A program made the translations under genes and the position numbers. Shown here in pieces: positions 14,916 to 21,215 of a stretch of 27,246 bases of DNA. Below the pieces are notes generated by a model, which made no database searches, had not been told where the DNA came from, and worked only from the letters and a program-made list of their open reading frames with translations. How positions within the stretch are numbered: position 1 is the stretch's first letter; each line of letters starts with the position of its first letter. This DNA comes from a virus, in the IMG/VR virus record IMGVR_UViG_3300048590_000200, positions 1-27,246 of that record, one strand, 5' to 3'.

Positions 14916-14977
14916 TGACCCCCTAGCGAGACAGGCAAGGCAGGGCGGCGGGGGGTCATTACCGCACCGCCTTGCCT
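14916..14977 (-). promoter_or_regulatory. Interleaved inverted repeats (possible pseudoknot) over the GT-A ribosome binding site
   Basis: In transcript order four arms are present: A = AGGCAAGGC (14977-14969), B = TGACCCCC (14958-14951), C = GCCTTGCCT (14941-14933) and D = GGGGGTCA (14923-14916). A pairs with C over 9 bases and B with D over 8. The order A-B-C-D with A:C and B:D pairing is that of an H-type pseudoknot, or of two competing hairpins. Arm D overlaps the Shine-Dalgarno sequence of the GT-A gene. The connecting loops are about 9-10 bases each. Neither stem is followed by a U-run, so this is not an ordinary terminator. Confidence 0.6.
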
Positions 14978-14997
14978 CACCTGGCACGCTATCCGTC

Positions 14998-15939
14998 TTA
15001 AACGATGTCAGTCCACAGGTAGCCCAGGTCAGAAGCGACAACCTTCTGATCCCACTGCTCCTTGTGCTTGACAATCGTGCTGTCAACCGTGTCGTCGCGA
15101 TACATCGACTGCGCGCCTGCGCCGCCGCCCGGGTTCCAGACAAACGTCTTGCCGGCCGTGGCCGTCAGAGCGTTCGCCGACGCAGCCGAGTAAATCAACA
15201 ACGCGTCGTCGTCGATAATGGCCGCCATGGAAGCCGTCTGCCCTTCGTTGGCGCTGTTGTAGCTGCCGCGGGAAACGAGGATCTCATCAATGCCAAGCAC
15301 CGCGGCCAGAATGCCCTCTACCGTGGCCATGGTCATTTGCGTGCTGTACTGCAACCGTCCGGCGATCTGCGCATTCACGAGCAGCGCATCATAGACAATC
15401 TCGCCCATGAGCAGCTTGTTCGGGCTGTACCCGGTAGCCGCGCTGATGGTACGAGCCGCCGTGCGCACATCCGTCACCGGCACGCCGGAACCATCATCCC
15501 AGTCCGTCGCGCTCGTGTTGGTCGTGCCCCAAACACCAGTGACCATGAAATCAGCCGCAAACGCGCGCTCCTTGCGAATGAAGGATTGCTGCGCCAGCCA
15601 CTCCACCCCGGCGCGAGCCAGGTCATAATCAAACTGCGCATTGGCGTTCACTTCATCCGGAACCGGGAACTCGCGTGCCCACTGCGCCGTCTTGAACGTC
15701 GCCGTGCTCACACCGAACCCGCCGCGCGCAAAGGCAGAACCAGGCGCGCGCTCTTGCAGACCGTCCTGGAACCAGTACTTCTTGTCGAACAGGTAATACG
15801 TGCCGCTGTCCTTGTCCACGGGCATCGCCGGGAACGCGCGCAGCGCCACAAAGCGGGTTTCCGCCTGCGCATATGCCACCAGCATATTCTGCAGAACAGG
15901 ATCAACCGCTTGAACATCATTCACTGTAGGTAGTGCCAT
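14998..15939 (-). CDS. Major capsid protein
   Basis: 313 residues, ATG at 15939 with GAGGAG 7 bases upstream, one of the best ribosome binding sites in the window. It begins MALPTVNDVQAVDPVLQNML and contains ETRFVALRAFPAMPVDKDSG near the N-terminus. NKLLMGEIVYDALLVN and ATVEGILAAVLGIDEILVSR follow in the middle, typical of the HK97-fold capsid proteins of Mu T/lambda E-type phages. The C-terminal part (AGKTFVWNPGGGAGAQSM, then QWDQKVVASDLGYLWTDIV) matches the usual P-domain ending. It follows the protease/scaffold and decoration genes in Mu-like order. Confidence 0.9.
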   Translation of the reverse strand: MALPTVNDVQAVDPVLQNMLVAYAQAETRFVALRAFPAMPVDKDSGTYYLFDKKYWFQDGLQERAPGSAFARGGFGVSTATFKTAQWAREFPVPDEVNANAQFDYDLARAGVEWLAQQSFIRKERAFAADFMVTGVWGTTNTSATDWDDGSGVPVTDVRTAARTISAATGYSPNKLLMGEIVYDALLVNAQIAGRLQYSTQMTMATVEGILAAVLGIDEILVSRGSYNSANEGQTASMAAIIDDDALLIYSAASANALTATAGKTFVWNPGGGAGAQSMYRDDTVDSTIVKHKEQWDQKVVASDLGYLWTDIV

Positions 15940-15959
15940 CTCTTACTCCTCAACCCCCG

Positions 15960-16322
15960 CTAAAAGACCAGCACCTGAACGGTGATGATGTCGCCAACCG
16001 CGCCGGATGCTTCCAGAGCGATGCCGAACTTCTGCACAGACGTGTTGATCAATCCGGTGCTGTTCGGAGCAACATAGTTGCCCTGCGCAATCGTGGACGT
16101 TGCCGCAATCGCCGGAACAATACTGCCCGCACCGGCAATCTCGGCCGCCTCGCCGTCTGCTGGATCATTCAGCAAAATGCCAATATTCGCGCCGCCAACG
16201 GCTGACGCCGCGATCACTTCACCGGCCGTGCTGGCAAACTTGACCGCCTTGTACTGCTGGGCAGTCAGGGCAGCGCCCGCTACCAGACCGGGAATATGGA
16301 TAACTTGCCCCATATTTGCCAT
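15960..16322 (-). CDS. Head decoration-type protein (DUF2190-like)
   Basis: 120 residues, ATG at 16322 with GGAG upstream. It is a small beta-rich Ala/Gly/Val protein: a strand with VAGAALTAQQYKAVKFASTA, then GVLLNDPADGEAAEIAGAG-type loops (seen here as NIGILLNDPADGEAAEIAGA), and a closing strand GDIITVQVLVF. The pattern of short repeats around an LxNxPxxGE core is typical of DUF2190 and similar capsid decoration proteins. It lies directly between the protease and the capsid gene. It probably stabilises the capsid. Confidence 0.7.
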   Translation of the reverse strand: MANMGQVIHIPGLVAGAALTAQQYKAVKFASTAGEVIAASAVGGANIGILLNDPADGEAAEIAGAGSIVPAIAATSTIAQGNYVAPNSTGLINTSVQKFGIALEASGAVGDIITVQVLVF

Positions 16323-16326
16323 CTCT

Positions 16327-17310
16327 CTACTCCTTCAAAATGTCCGGCTGTTCAGCCAGAACCTTGCGCACGGCCGTCATGCGGTCCATGCCCTTCTCAA
16401 CCTCTGCATCCACCGCAGCGTTGAATCTGTCAGCAGGCGTCCCCGGCACATCAACCCCGGCATCGCCCACATCCTCGGTCAACCCGGAAGCATCTGCCTG
16501 TGCCGCAAGCGCCTTGAATCTGGCCGTCAACAGTGCCGCCGTTTCTTCCGGCAGATCCGCCAACGTCTCGCACAGTTCCGCGTCATCCAGCGTCGCCAGC
16601 TCTGCCGCGAGGTGCGCAATGCGCTCGCCGCGCGCCTGTGCTTGCTGCACCTCAGCCAATCGCGCCGTCAACTGCTCAACCTGCGCTTGTGCCGCCTGGT
16701 ACTCGGCCGCAAACGTTTCTACCGGTTCAGGCGGCTCAATCGTCTGCGTCATCACTTGCGGCTCCGGCTCCTGCTCATATTGCGGAGCCGCAAAGAAATC
16801 GCGTAGCCGCTCCAGCAGGGAAACCGAAACCATGTCATCATGTGTGGTCATAGCTTCGTCTCCTATATCCACTCTGTAGAGCGCCGCCGCCTCGCCCAAG
16901 TGCGGCGTGTGCAGCAGCGCATCGCCAATAATCAACGGCCCCTCAATCGGATCGCCCGTTGTCGGGTCTTCCAGCCACCCCTCCCAGATAATCTCCGGGC
17001 TGTGATAGCGGTAATCGCCGCGCTCCATGGCGGCGCGTCCTTCGTCTGTGAATTCGGGAATGGCGTACAGGCCGTCCTCACGCACCTCAAGGCCCACAAT
17101 GTGACCTCCGGCACGCGTCTCGTCTTTGTGGCTCCCCAGCTTGATCGGTGGGCGGAAATGGGGCAGTTTGAACATGGCCGCAAGCTCGCGTGTTATCTCG
17201 CGCACCTTGCCGTCTTTGACCAGCTGCCCAAACGGAAACAGCCGGAATGGTTCTCCGGCCTGCGTGAAGACATAGCTGTCAAGTAAGTAAGTTGATTCAC
17301 CCATAGCCAT
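16327..17310 (-). CDS. Mu I-like prohead protease with scaffolding domain
   Basis: 327 residues; the start is the ATG at 17310, with an ATG two codons later also possible. The N-terminal ~160 residues match the Mu I-type protease: LGSHKDETRAGGHIVGLEV, DGLYAIPEFTDEGRAAMERG, and DYRYHSPEI, where the His in LGSH and the Ser in RYHSPEI are candidate catalytic residues. Residues ~200-290 form a helical, coiled-coil-rich scaffold (AEYQAAQAQVEQLTARLAEV), and the end is helical. Protease and scaffold fusions of this kind mature the procapsid. An intrinsic terminator lies directly upstream, so its transcription may be regulated or started separately. Confidence 0.82.
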   Translation of the reverse strand: MAMGESTYLLDSYVFTQAGEPFRLFPFGQLVKDGKVREITRELAAMFKLPHFRPPIKLGSHKDETRAGGHIVGLEVREDGLYAIPEFTDEGRAAMERGDYRYHSPEIIWEGWLEDPTTGDPIEGPLIIGDALLHTPHLGEAAALYRVDIGDEAMTTHDDMVSVSLLERLRDFFAAPQYEQEPEPQVMTQTIEPPEPVETFAAEYQAAQAQVEQLTARLAEVQQAQARGERIAHLAAELATLDDAELCETLADLPEETAALLTARFKALAAQADASGLTEDVGDAGVDVPGTPADRFNAAVDAEVEKGMDRMTAVRKVLAEQPDILKE

Positions 17311-17318
17311 ACCCCAAC

Positions 17319-17347
17319 AAAAAGAGCCAGGGAATTGCCCCGGCTCT
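17319..17347 (-). terminator. Intrinsic terminator or attenuator before the capsid genes
   Basis: On the minus strand: AGAGCC, then G, GGG, loop CAATT, CCC, T, GGCTCT, followed by TTTTT (17323-17319). This gives a GC-rich stem of about 10 pairs (one wobble) with a U-run. It is read in the direction of the operon, between the HTH gene (ends 17418) and the protease gene (starts 17310). The ~70 bases before it (17348-17417) hold no gene and no clear promoter. Read-through would be needed unless a promoter lies between, so it may be an attenuator. Confidence 0.85.
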
Positions 17348-17417
17348 GCTCACTGCCAACCGAGGATTCCCCCACGGTTACAGGATACGGTATAGGTGAC
17401 AACGTGCCGTTTACATG

Positions 17418-17630
17418 TTATGAACTGTCGAACCTGCGCCACACGCCGCTGGAATCCGGCGTGATCGGCACCACGCGGCTGACCGTGCACAGCAGGCGAT
17501 AAGCTCCCTGCCGCGTGATGCACATGTCATCCGCAACGTCGCGCACCGTCACCCCGTCCCCATGCGCCAGCCGCCAGACAACACTCGCCGCCTTCTCCTG
17601 CGGTGTGTAATCGCTCTCGCTCTCGCTCAT
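17418..17630 (-). CDS. Small helix-turn-helix protein
   Basis: 70 residues, ATG at 17630, 3 bases after the preceding stop. Residues ~27-60 (GVTVRDVADDMCITRQGAYR and following LLCTVSRVVPI) form a plausible winged or simple HTH of the MarR/Lrp-like kind used by small DNA-binding proteins. It sits between the gpG-like and protease genes, a place where Mu-like operons do not usually carry a regulator, and just before the intrinsic terminator. It could regulate transcription of the capsid genes or act in anti-termination. Both are inferences. Confidence 0.7.
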   Translation of the reverse strand: MSESESDYTPQEKAASVVWRLAHGDGVTVRDVADDMCITRQGAYRLLCTVSRVVPITPDSSGVWRRFDSS

Positions 17631-17633
17631 TCG

Positions 17634-18077
17634 TCACCCATCCAGCCAGCTCGCCAACTTCTCGGCCATGTTCTCGAAGATGCGCACAATACCCTCTTGC
17701 GCCTTCTCCGCCACATCCTTCATCGTCCACCACGGCGCGGATTGCAGCACCTTGCGCGCCTGCGTGCCCTCGCCGATGACATACTGCGCATAATAGACGC
17801 GCGTGCCGATGCGCCCCTCATAGTTGCCCGGCCCGATGCGCTTAACTGTGTACACCTCGGCCTTGCCGCCGTCCGTGCCAATAGAGCGGCCGAGCGTGCC
17901 GGTGCGCGCGTAGCTGCTCATCGGATTCTGTGACGGATACTCCGGCACGCTTCCCTGCATGTGCAGCATCGCCTTGTCCATCGCCGTCTGCAATTCATCA
18001 TCCAGCCGCTGCGGATATCGCTCAAACCGCTGGAACAAATCCGGCGGGTTCGTCTTAATCGTCATGCTAACCCGCAT
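17634..18077 (-). CDS. gpG/HK97 gp10-like virion morphogenesis protein
   Basis: 147 residues from the ATG at 18077, preceded by GGGGGA; an in-frame ATG at 18065 is an alternative. The sequence is helical near the N-terminus (DLFQRFERYPQRLDDELQTA) and has the family's central beta part: RTGTLGRSIGTDGGKAEVYT, then a YEGRIGTRVYYAQYVIGEGT segment. The YAxYxxxGT motif is typical of HK97 gp10-like neck proteins. Mu gpG occupies the same position between gpF and the protease. It overlaps the end of the MuF gene by 11 bases. Confidence 0.8.
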   Translation of the reverse strand: MRVSMTIKTNPPDLFQRFERYPQRLDDELQTAMDKAMLHMQGSVPEYPSQNPMSSYARTGTLGRSIGTDGGKAEVYTVKRIGPGNYEGRIGTRVYYAQYVIGEGTQARKVLQSAPWWTMKDVAEKAQEGIVRIFENMAEKLASWLDG

Positions 18078-19758
18078 TGTTCCCCCACTTCTGCCGCTCC
18101 AACTCGGCCGGGTCATACGCCTCAAAAATGACCGGCTGAAGCCAGCACCGGCAATTATGTGTTATAATTCCGTTGACGAAATATAACTCGTGGGGGGCCA
18201 CATGGAGATTGTAAACATGGTCGCTAAAATCAAACTTTCGAACCTTGACGATCTGGTAATTCGCTATCAATCCGGGGAAGCCATCTCCGATCTCGCCAAC
18301 GATTGGGGGGTAAGCCCCCAAACCATCGACCGCAACTTGCGCGCCTTGGGTGTTCATGTCAGCAGGATCGGACATCAGGCAAAAACAATCCCTGACATGG
18401 AGTCGTTTGTTGAGCGCTATCTGTCCGGCGAATCTATCAACGCTCTCGCCGATGAAGCCGGTGTTGGCAGATACGCATTCGCCAGCAACTTGCGCAAACA
18501 TGGCGTGGCTGTTCGCGGCCAGTCTGAGGCCGAGGCTGCTAAATGGGAGCGCATGACGCCGAGCCAACGGCGGCGGCAAGTGAGGGCCGCACACGAGGCC
18601 ACCAAGGGGCGTTCCATTCCTCTTAAGTCCAAGGTGCGCCGTGCTAAAACTCTTGAGCGCACCCTCGTTCATTCCACGCCCGAAGAGTTGTGGTTCGCCG
18701 ACGTACTCCGCGACAAGGGCCTCCTTATCACGCCGCAGAAGGCCGTCCGTGAATACAATGTCGATATCGCCACTCATGTTCCGCCCGTCGCCGTGGAAAT
18801 CTTCGGGGGCAACTGGCACAGACTCAGAGACGCCGAAACGTTCAACGAGCGTTGCATAAAGCTCTTCAATCTTGGTTGGCACGTGCTGATCATCTGGACT
18901 AACAAGGCCCGCTATCCGATGAACACTGTCGCTGCCGACTACGTGGCCGCCTTCTGTCAATTCGCCGGCAGCGAGCCAGCCAGCAGGCGTGAGTATCGGG
19001 TGATTCTCGGTAACGGTGAAGCTGCGCCCACCAGTAAGACTTATCTCAACGACCGTGCCACTGTAGAAGGCTTTGGTGGCCGCTTTGATTCTTCCGGGAG
19101 CCATTACTTCATTACCGGGTAGCACACAGCCCACATGCGCAGGCGGCCGTCTTATCGACTGCGGATTACGCAGCGCGCGCTCCAGCTCCGGATTCTGCGC
19201 CAGCATCTCCGGTGTAAACGTCCAGCCGCCGGAGATGTCCACAATCGTGCCGTTCAGCGCGCCGCAGATAGGACACACCCGCTCATCCTTCGCCGTCATC
19301 CAGCGAAGGCCGTTAACGATGCCGCTGGCCTTCCACGCCATGTGGTTGCCCTCAGAGTACACCCGCGTCACCTCAGTGACGGCAATCCTCTTGGCGCGTT
19401 CCTTGCCGTAGATAGGCGCGAGCCGCTCTTGCAGCACCGGCAGCGCCTGCCCCTCGCGCATCCAGAACTCAATCTCCTCCACCGTCTGCCGCCGCGAAAC
19501 CTCGTTCACCTGATTCAGCGTGTACATCTGGCCGTCACCCATGCCCGGCAGCGGATCAACCGCCAGATAGCGCCTCATCCATTCCAGCGCCTCCCGGTTG
19601 AACACATCCCAATCCACCAGCACATCAAGCCCCGGCGGCATGAGATTCGCGCCCTGGGCGCCGCCCATCAGCAGCACCTCCATCACCGGCTCCGTCATCT
19701 CCTGCGCAAACAACTGCCGCTGCAAACGCCACCAGGCCATGTCAGACCATCTAGGCAT
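18067..19758 (-). CDS. MuF/SPP1 gp7-like head morphogenesis protein, interrupted by an intein
   Basis: 563 residues, ATG at 19758 overlapping the portal stop by 8 bases. The host protein is residues 1-210 plus 536-563, so the spliced product is 238 residues. It carries the minor head protein signature WMTAKDERVCPICGALNGTI (153-172), then PPAHVG joined to CRCWLQPV, which rebuilds the conserved H-x-x-C-R-C motif. An intein fills residues 211-535. Helical elements precede (ERLAPIYGKERAKRIAVTEV, with VYSEGNHMAW). MuF-type proteins are present in a few copies in the procapsid and are often ejected with DNA. Splicing is needed to give the normal protein. The frame is open throughout, so the intein should be translated with the host. 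Confidence 0.9.
   Translation of the reverse strand: MPRWSDMAWWRLQRQLFAQEMTEPVMEVLLMGGAQGANLMPPGLDVLVDWDVFNREALEWMRRYLAVDPLPGMGDGQMYTLNQVNEVSRRQTVEEIEFWMREGQALPVLQERLAPIYGKERAKRIAVTEVTRVYSEGNHMAWKASGIVNGLRWMTAKDERVCPICGALNGTIVDISGGWTFTPEMLAQNPELERALRNPQSIRRPPAHVGCVLPGNEVMAPGRIKAATKAFYSGTVVEISLTGGRSFTVTENHPILTPAGWLAAGELTEGGHVVGSDSVHRIAGLVSPDDQHVPTKIEELYATLVERFGVSESVPVAPEDFHGDGRNMSGDIDIVFTDGLLRRDKEALVAEYVGEPQLFGRGMNEGALKSFSTAHLGLKRNGTPLGGLVCGPHLPPPLARRHALPFSSLGLRLAANSHAMFAQVAGECVSANTGFIGESVDRFAGQIALNKRLHVRDCFCLMSDPADMNTQGAQVAVDGLGAYPPIVGEIGDGFPGLIANYQIVKVRKFDFSDHVYNLHVAPHELYFVNGIITHNCRCWLQPVIFEAYDPAELERQKWGNNAG
18160..18168 (+). promoter_or_regulatory. Extended -10 promoter of the antisense endonuclease, inside intein block G
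   Basis: TGTTATAAT is an exact extended -10 (TGnTATAAT). On the opposite strand the same nine bases are codons 531-533 (Ile-Ile-Thr) of the intein splice block. A start near 18175 would give a short leader before ATG 18202, which follows GGGGGG, or ATG 18217, which follows GGAG at 9-base spacing. No good -35 element is seen. Confidence 0.6.
18202..19122 (+). CDS. Vsr-like/EDxHD homing endonuclease encoded antisense within the intein
   Basis: 306 residues from ATG 18202; GTG 18190 and ATG 18217 are alternatives. The N-terminus has two helix-turn-helix repeats, about 13-56 (NLDDLVIRYQSGEAISDLAN) and 65-106 (ESFVERYLSGESINALADEA), followed by a basic linker (RRRQVRAAHE). The catalytic part, about 157-255, has the Vsr/DUF559 layout: TPEELWFADVL, Gln in ITPQKAV, EYNVDIA, VAVEIFGGNWH, ERCIKLFNLGWHVLIIW. 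The acidic residues and the W-x-H/GNWH region fit the PD-(D/E)XK-like EDxHD family, which includes I-Bth0305I-type homing enzymes. The stop at 19120-19122 is 3 bases from the first intein codon. All HEN codons align in phase with intein codons. It probably cuts intein-free alleles. Confidence 0.9.
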   Translation: MEIVNMVAKIKLSNLDDLVIRYQSGEAISDLANDWGVSPQTIDRNLRALGVHVSRIGHQAKTIPDMESFVERYLSGESINALADEAGVGRYAFASNLRKHGVAVRGQSEAEAAKWERMTPSQRRRQVRAAHEATKGRSIPLKSKVRRAKTLERTLVHSTPEELWFADVLRDKGLLITPQKAVREYNVDIATHVPPVAVEIFGGNWHRLRDAETFNERCIKLFNLGWHVLIIWTNKARYPMNTVAADYVAAFCQFAGSEPASRREYRVILGNGEAAPTSKTYLNDRATVEGFGGRFDSSGSHYFITG

Positions 19759-21181
19759 CGTCCAAATCCCCCAGCAATTCCTGCTGTTGCCGCTGGAAGA
19801 ACGCCGCAGCCGCGCGCGCCCACTTGCGCTCTATCCGCTGCAGCTCATCGTCTTGCGGATGCCTGTCTGCCACAAAGTGCGCCGTGTTTGCCTCCACGGC
19901 CGGGCGCTGTTGCAGCGCCTCCTGCAATGCGCGCACGCGCTCCGCCTTGCGCTCAGCCTCCACCTCGCGCAACCCCTCCAGTTCCGCGGCGTCCTTCTCC
20001 GGCAACCGCGCCAGACCGCGCAGCCACGCCTCATCATCCGCCGTCCATGTGATGAACGCCCCCGCGCCCTGGAGGAACTGCGCCATGGCCTCAATGCCGA
20101 TGCTGCCCGCCGGGGAATGCATCAGCCGCACGCCGTCCGGGTCCATGCCGTTCAGCCGCAGCAGCCGCGTCACCGCGTACTTGCTGAACGTGTCCGCAAT
20201 ATTGTCGGCGATGCTGTTCACCGCCATCGTGAAGAAATCGTTCGCTCCCGCAAACGTCGCCAGCGCGCCCACGTTGTCCTGTCCCAGCATGAGGAACTGC
20301 GCCAACGCTGACATCAGGATGCGCTTCTCGTAGCGGCTGATCACCGTGTCCGTGTCCGTGACCTGCCCCTGGGCGGCTGGAGAGAGCAATTCCAGCCGCC
20401 AGCGCAGATGGTCGCCCTCGCCCTTCGGCGCAGGCATCACCACGCCCGCCTGCTCATCTCGCCGGATATTGCGTATCATCCTTTCCGCGCGCGTCTTGTC
20501 GTCGCTGCCGTCGCTCATGTCCGCGCCCATCGGCGGATAGATGACCGGCATCCCCGCCAGATTGCGCTCGATGCCGATAGCCTCTACCTGCTGAATGTTC
20601 TTCAGGTAATACCACGGCTGCCACGCCGGGCGCAGGATGCTCTCGCCCTCCGGGTTGTTGCGCGTCTTGCGAAAACGATACAGCACCATGCGCTCAATCG
20701 GGATTGGCGCGGGCCACAGATGCGGCCACTGCTGCACCCCCTCCAGCCCGCCGTCGTCTGCGATGAGCCAGCGCTGCACCGTGTCATGGCCCAACATTTT
20801 GAACTTACGCCACAACATGCGCCCGCCCACTCGCTCATAGGTGATCGTGAACATCGACCAGCCGTAGAACGTCATCAGCAGCGCCTCCACCAGATGGTCC
20901 GGCCATGAGTGCGTCATGTTCGCCCAGGCATCGTTGAGCAGCTGCACGCGCGGATCCTCATCCCCCTCGTCGCTCACAAAATACCAGTCAATGTCGCGGA
21001 TGGGCATCTCAATCGCCAGCCGCAGCGCGCCGACCACCGGCGAGTTGCGCAGCATCTCGTCAATATTGCGCACCTTCTCGCGGCCGCGCCATTCCCGCAA
21101 AAAGTCATCCTGCACCTGGCCCCACGTCTCGCCGAGGCCGGTGCTGCCAATGTCGTTCGTCAGGCTTCGTCTGTTTCCCAT
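19751..21181 (-). CDS. Portal protein (Mu gp29/DUF935-like)
   Basis: 476 residues, ATG at 21181 with GAGGGTGAA directly upstream. It has the DUF935 pattern: RGREKVRNIDEMLRNSPVVG, DWYFVSDEGDE, HLVEALLMTFYGWSMFTITY, then IERMVLYRFRKTRNNPEGES and a PAWQPWYYLKNIQQVEAIGI stem helix. ILMSALAQFLMLGQ and AGANDFFTMAVNSIADNIAD follow. The C-terminus is a long charged helix (LREVEAERKAERVRALQEAL). It forms the dodecameric vertex for DNA packaging. It lies between the large terminase and the MuF gene, the standard Mu-like order, and overlaps the MuF start by 8 bases. Confidence 0.92.
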   Translation of the reverse strand: MGNRRSLTNDIGSTGLGETWGQVQDDFLREWRGREKVRNIDEMLRNSPVVGALRLAIEMPIRDIDWYFVSDEGDEDPRVQLLNDAWANMTHSWPDHLVEALLMTFYGWSMFTITYERVGGRMLWRKFKMLGHDTVQRWLIADDGGLEGVQQWPHLWPAPIPIERMVLYRFRKTRNNPEGESILRPAWQPWYYLKNIQQVEAIGIERNLAGMPVIYPPMGADMSDGSDDKTRAERMIRNIRRDEQAGVVMPAPKGEGDHLRWRLELLSPAAQGQVTDTDTVISRYEKRILMSALAQFLMLGQDNVGALATFAGANDFFTMAVNSIADNIADTFSKYAVTRLLRLNGMDPDGVRLMHSPAGSIGIEAMAQFLQGAGAFITWTADDEAWLRGLARLPEKDAAELEGLREVEAERKAERVRALQEALQQRPAVEANTAHFVADRHPQDDELQRIERKWARAAAAFFQRQQQELLGDLDDA

Positions 21182-21215
21182 TTCACCCTCAATACACTGT
21201 AATCGCGATCAACCA

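Larger units (their letters stand above)
18154..19128 (-). mobile_element. Intein (325 residues) in the MuF-like gene
   Basis: The intein begins with Cys at residue 211 (codon 19128-19126) and ends His-Asn at 534-535 (codon 18156-18154), followed by the +1 Cys. Block A is CVLPGNEVMAPGRI with FYSGTVVEI. Block B is TVTENHPILTPAGWL, with the Thr and His of the TxxH motif; the following LAAGELTEGGHVV is the usual strand. Block F is FSDHVYNLHVAPHELYFVNG, and block G is IITHN followed by Cys. The catalytic residues for protein splicing are therefore all present. The linker, about residues 276-497, has no LAGLIDADG motif on this strand. The Vsr-like endonuclease gene lies antisense within this element. 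Confidence 0.93.

Noticed and set aside
14933-14977. Intrinsic terminator after the capsid gene.
   Set aside because: The stem AGGCAAGGC/GCCTTGCCT has no U-run behind it and interleaves with a second inverted repeat, so an RNA structure at the next ribosome binding site is the better explanation.
18268-18933. LAGLIDADG endonuclease inside the intein on the sense strand.
   Set aside because: No LAGLIDADG motif is present on the minus strand; the short VDGLGAY at residues ~477-483 does not fit the motif in sequence or context.
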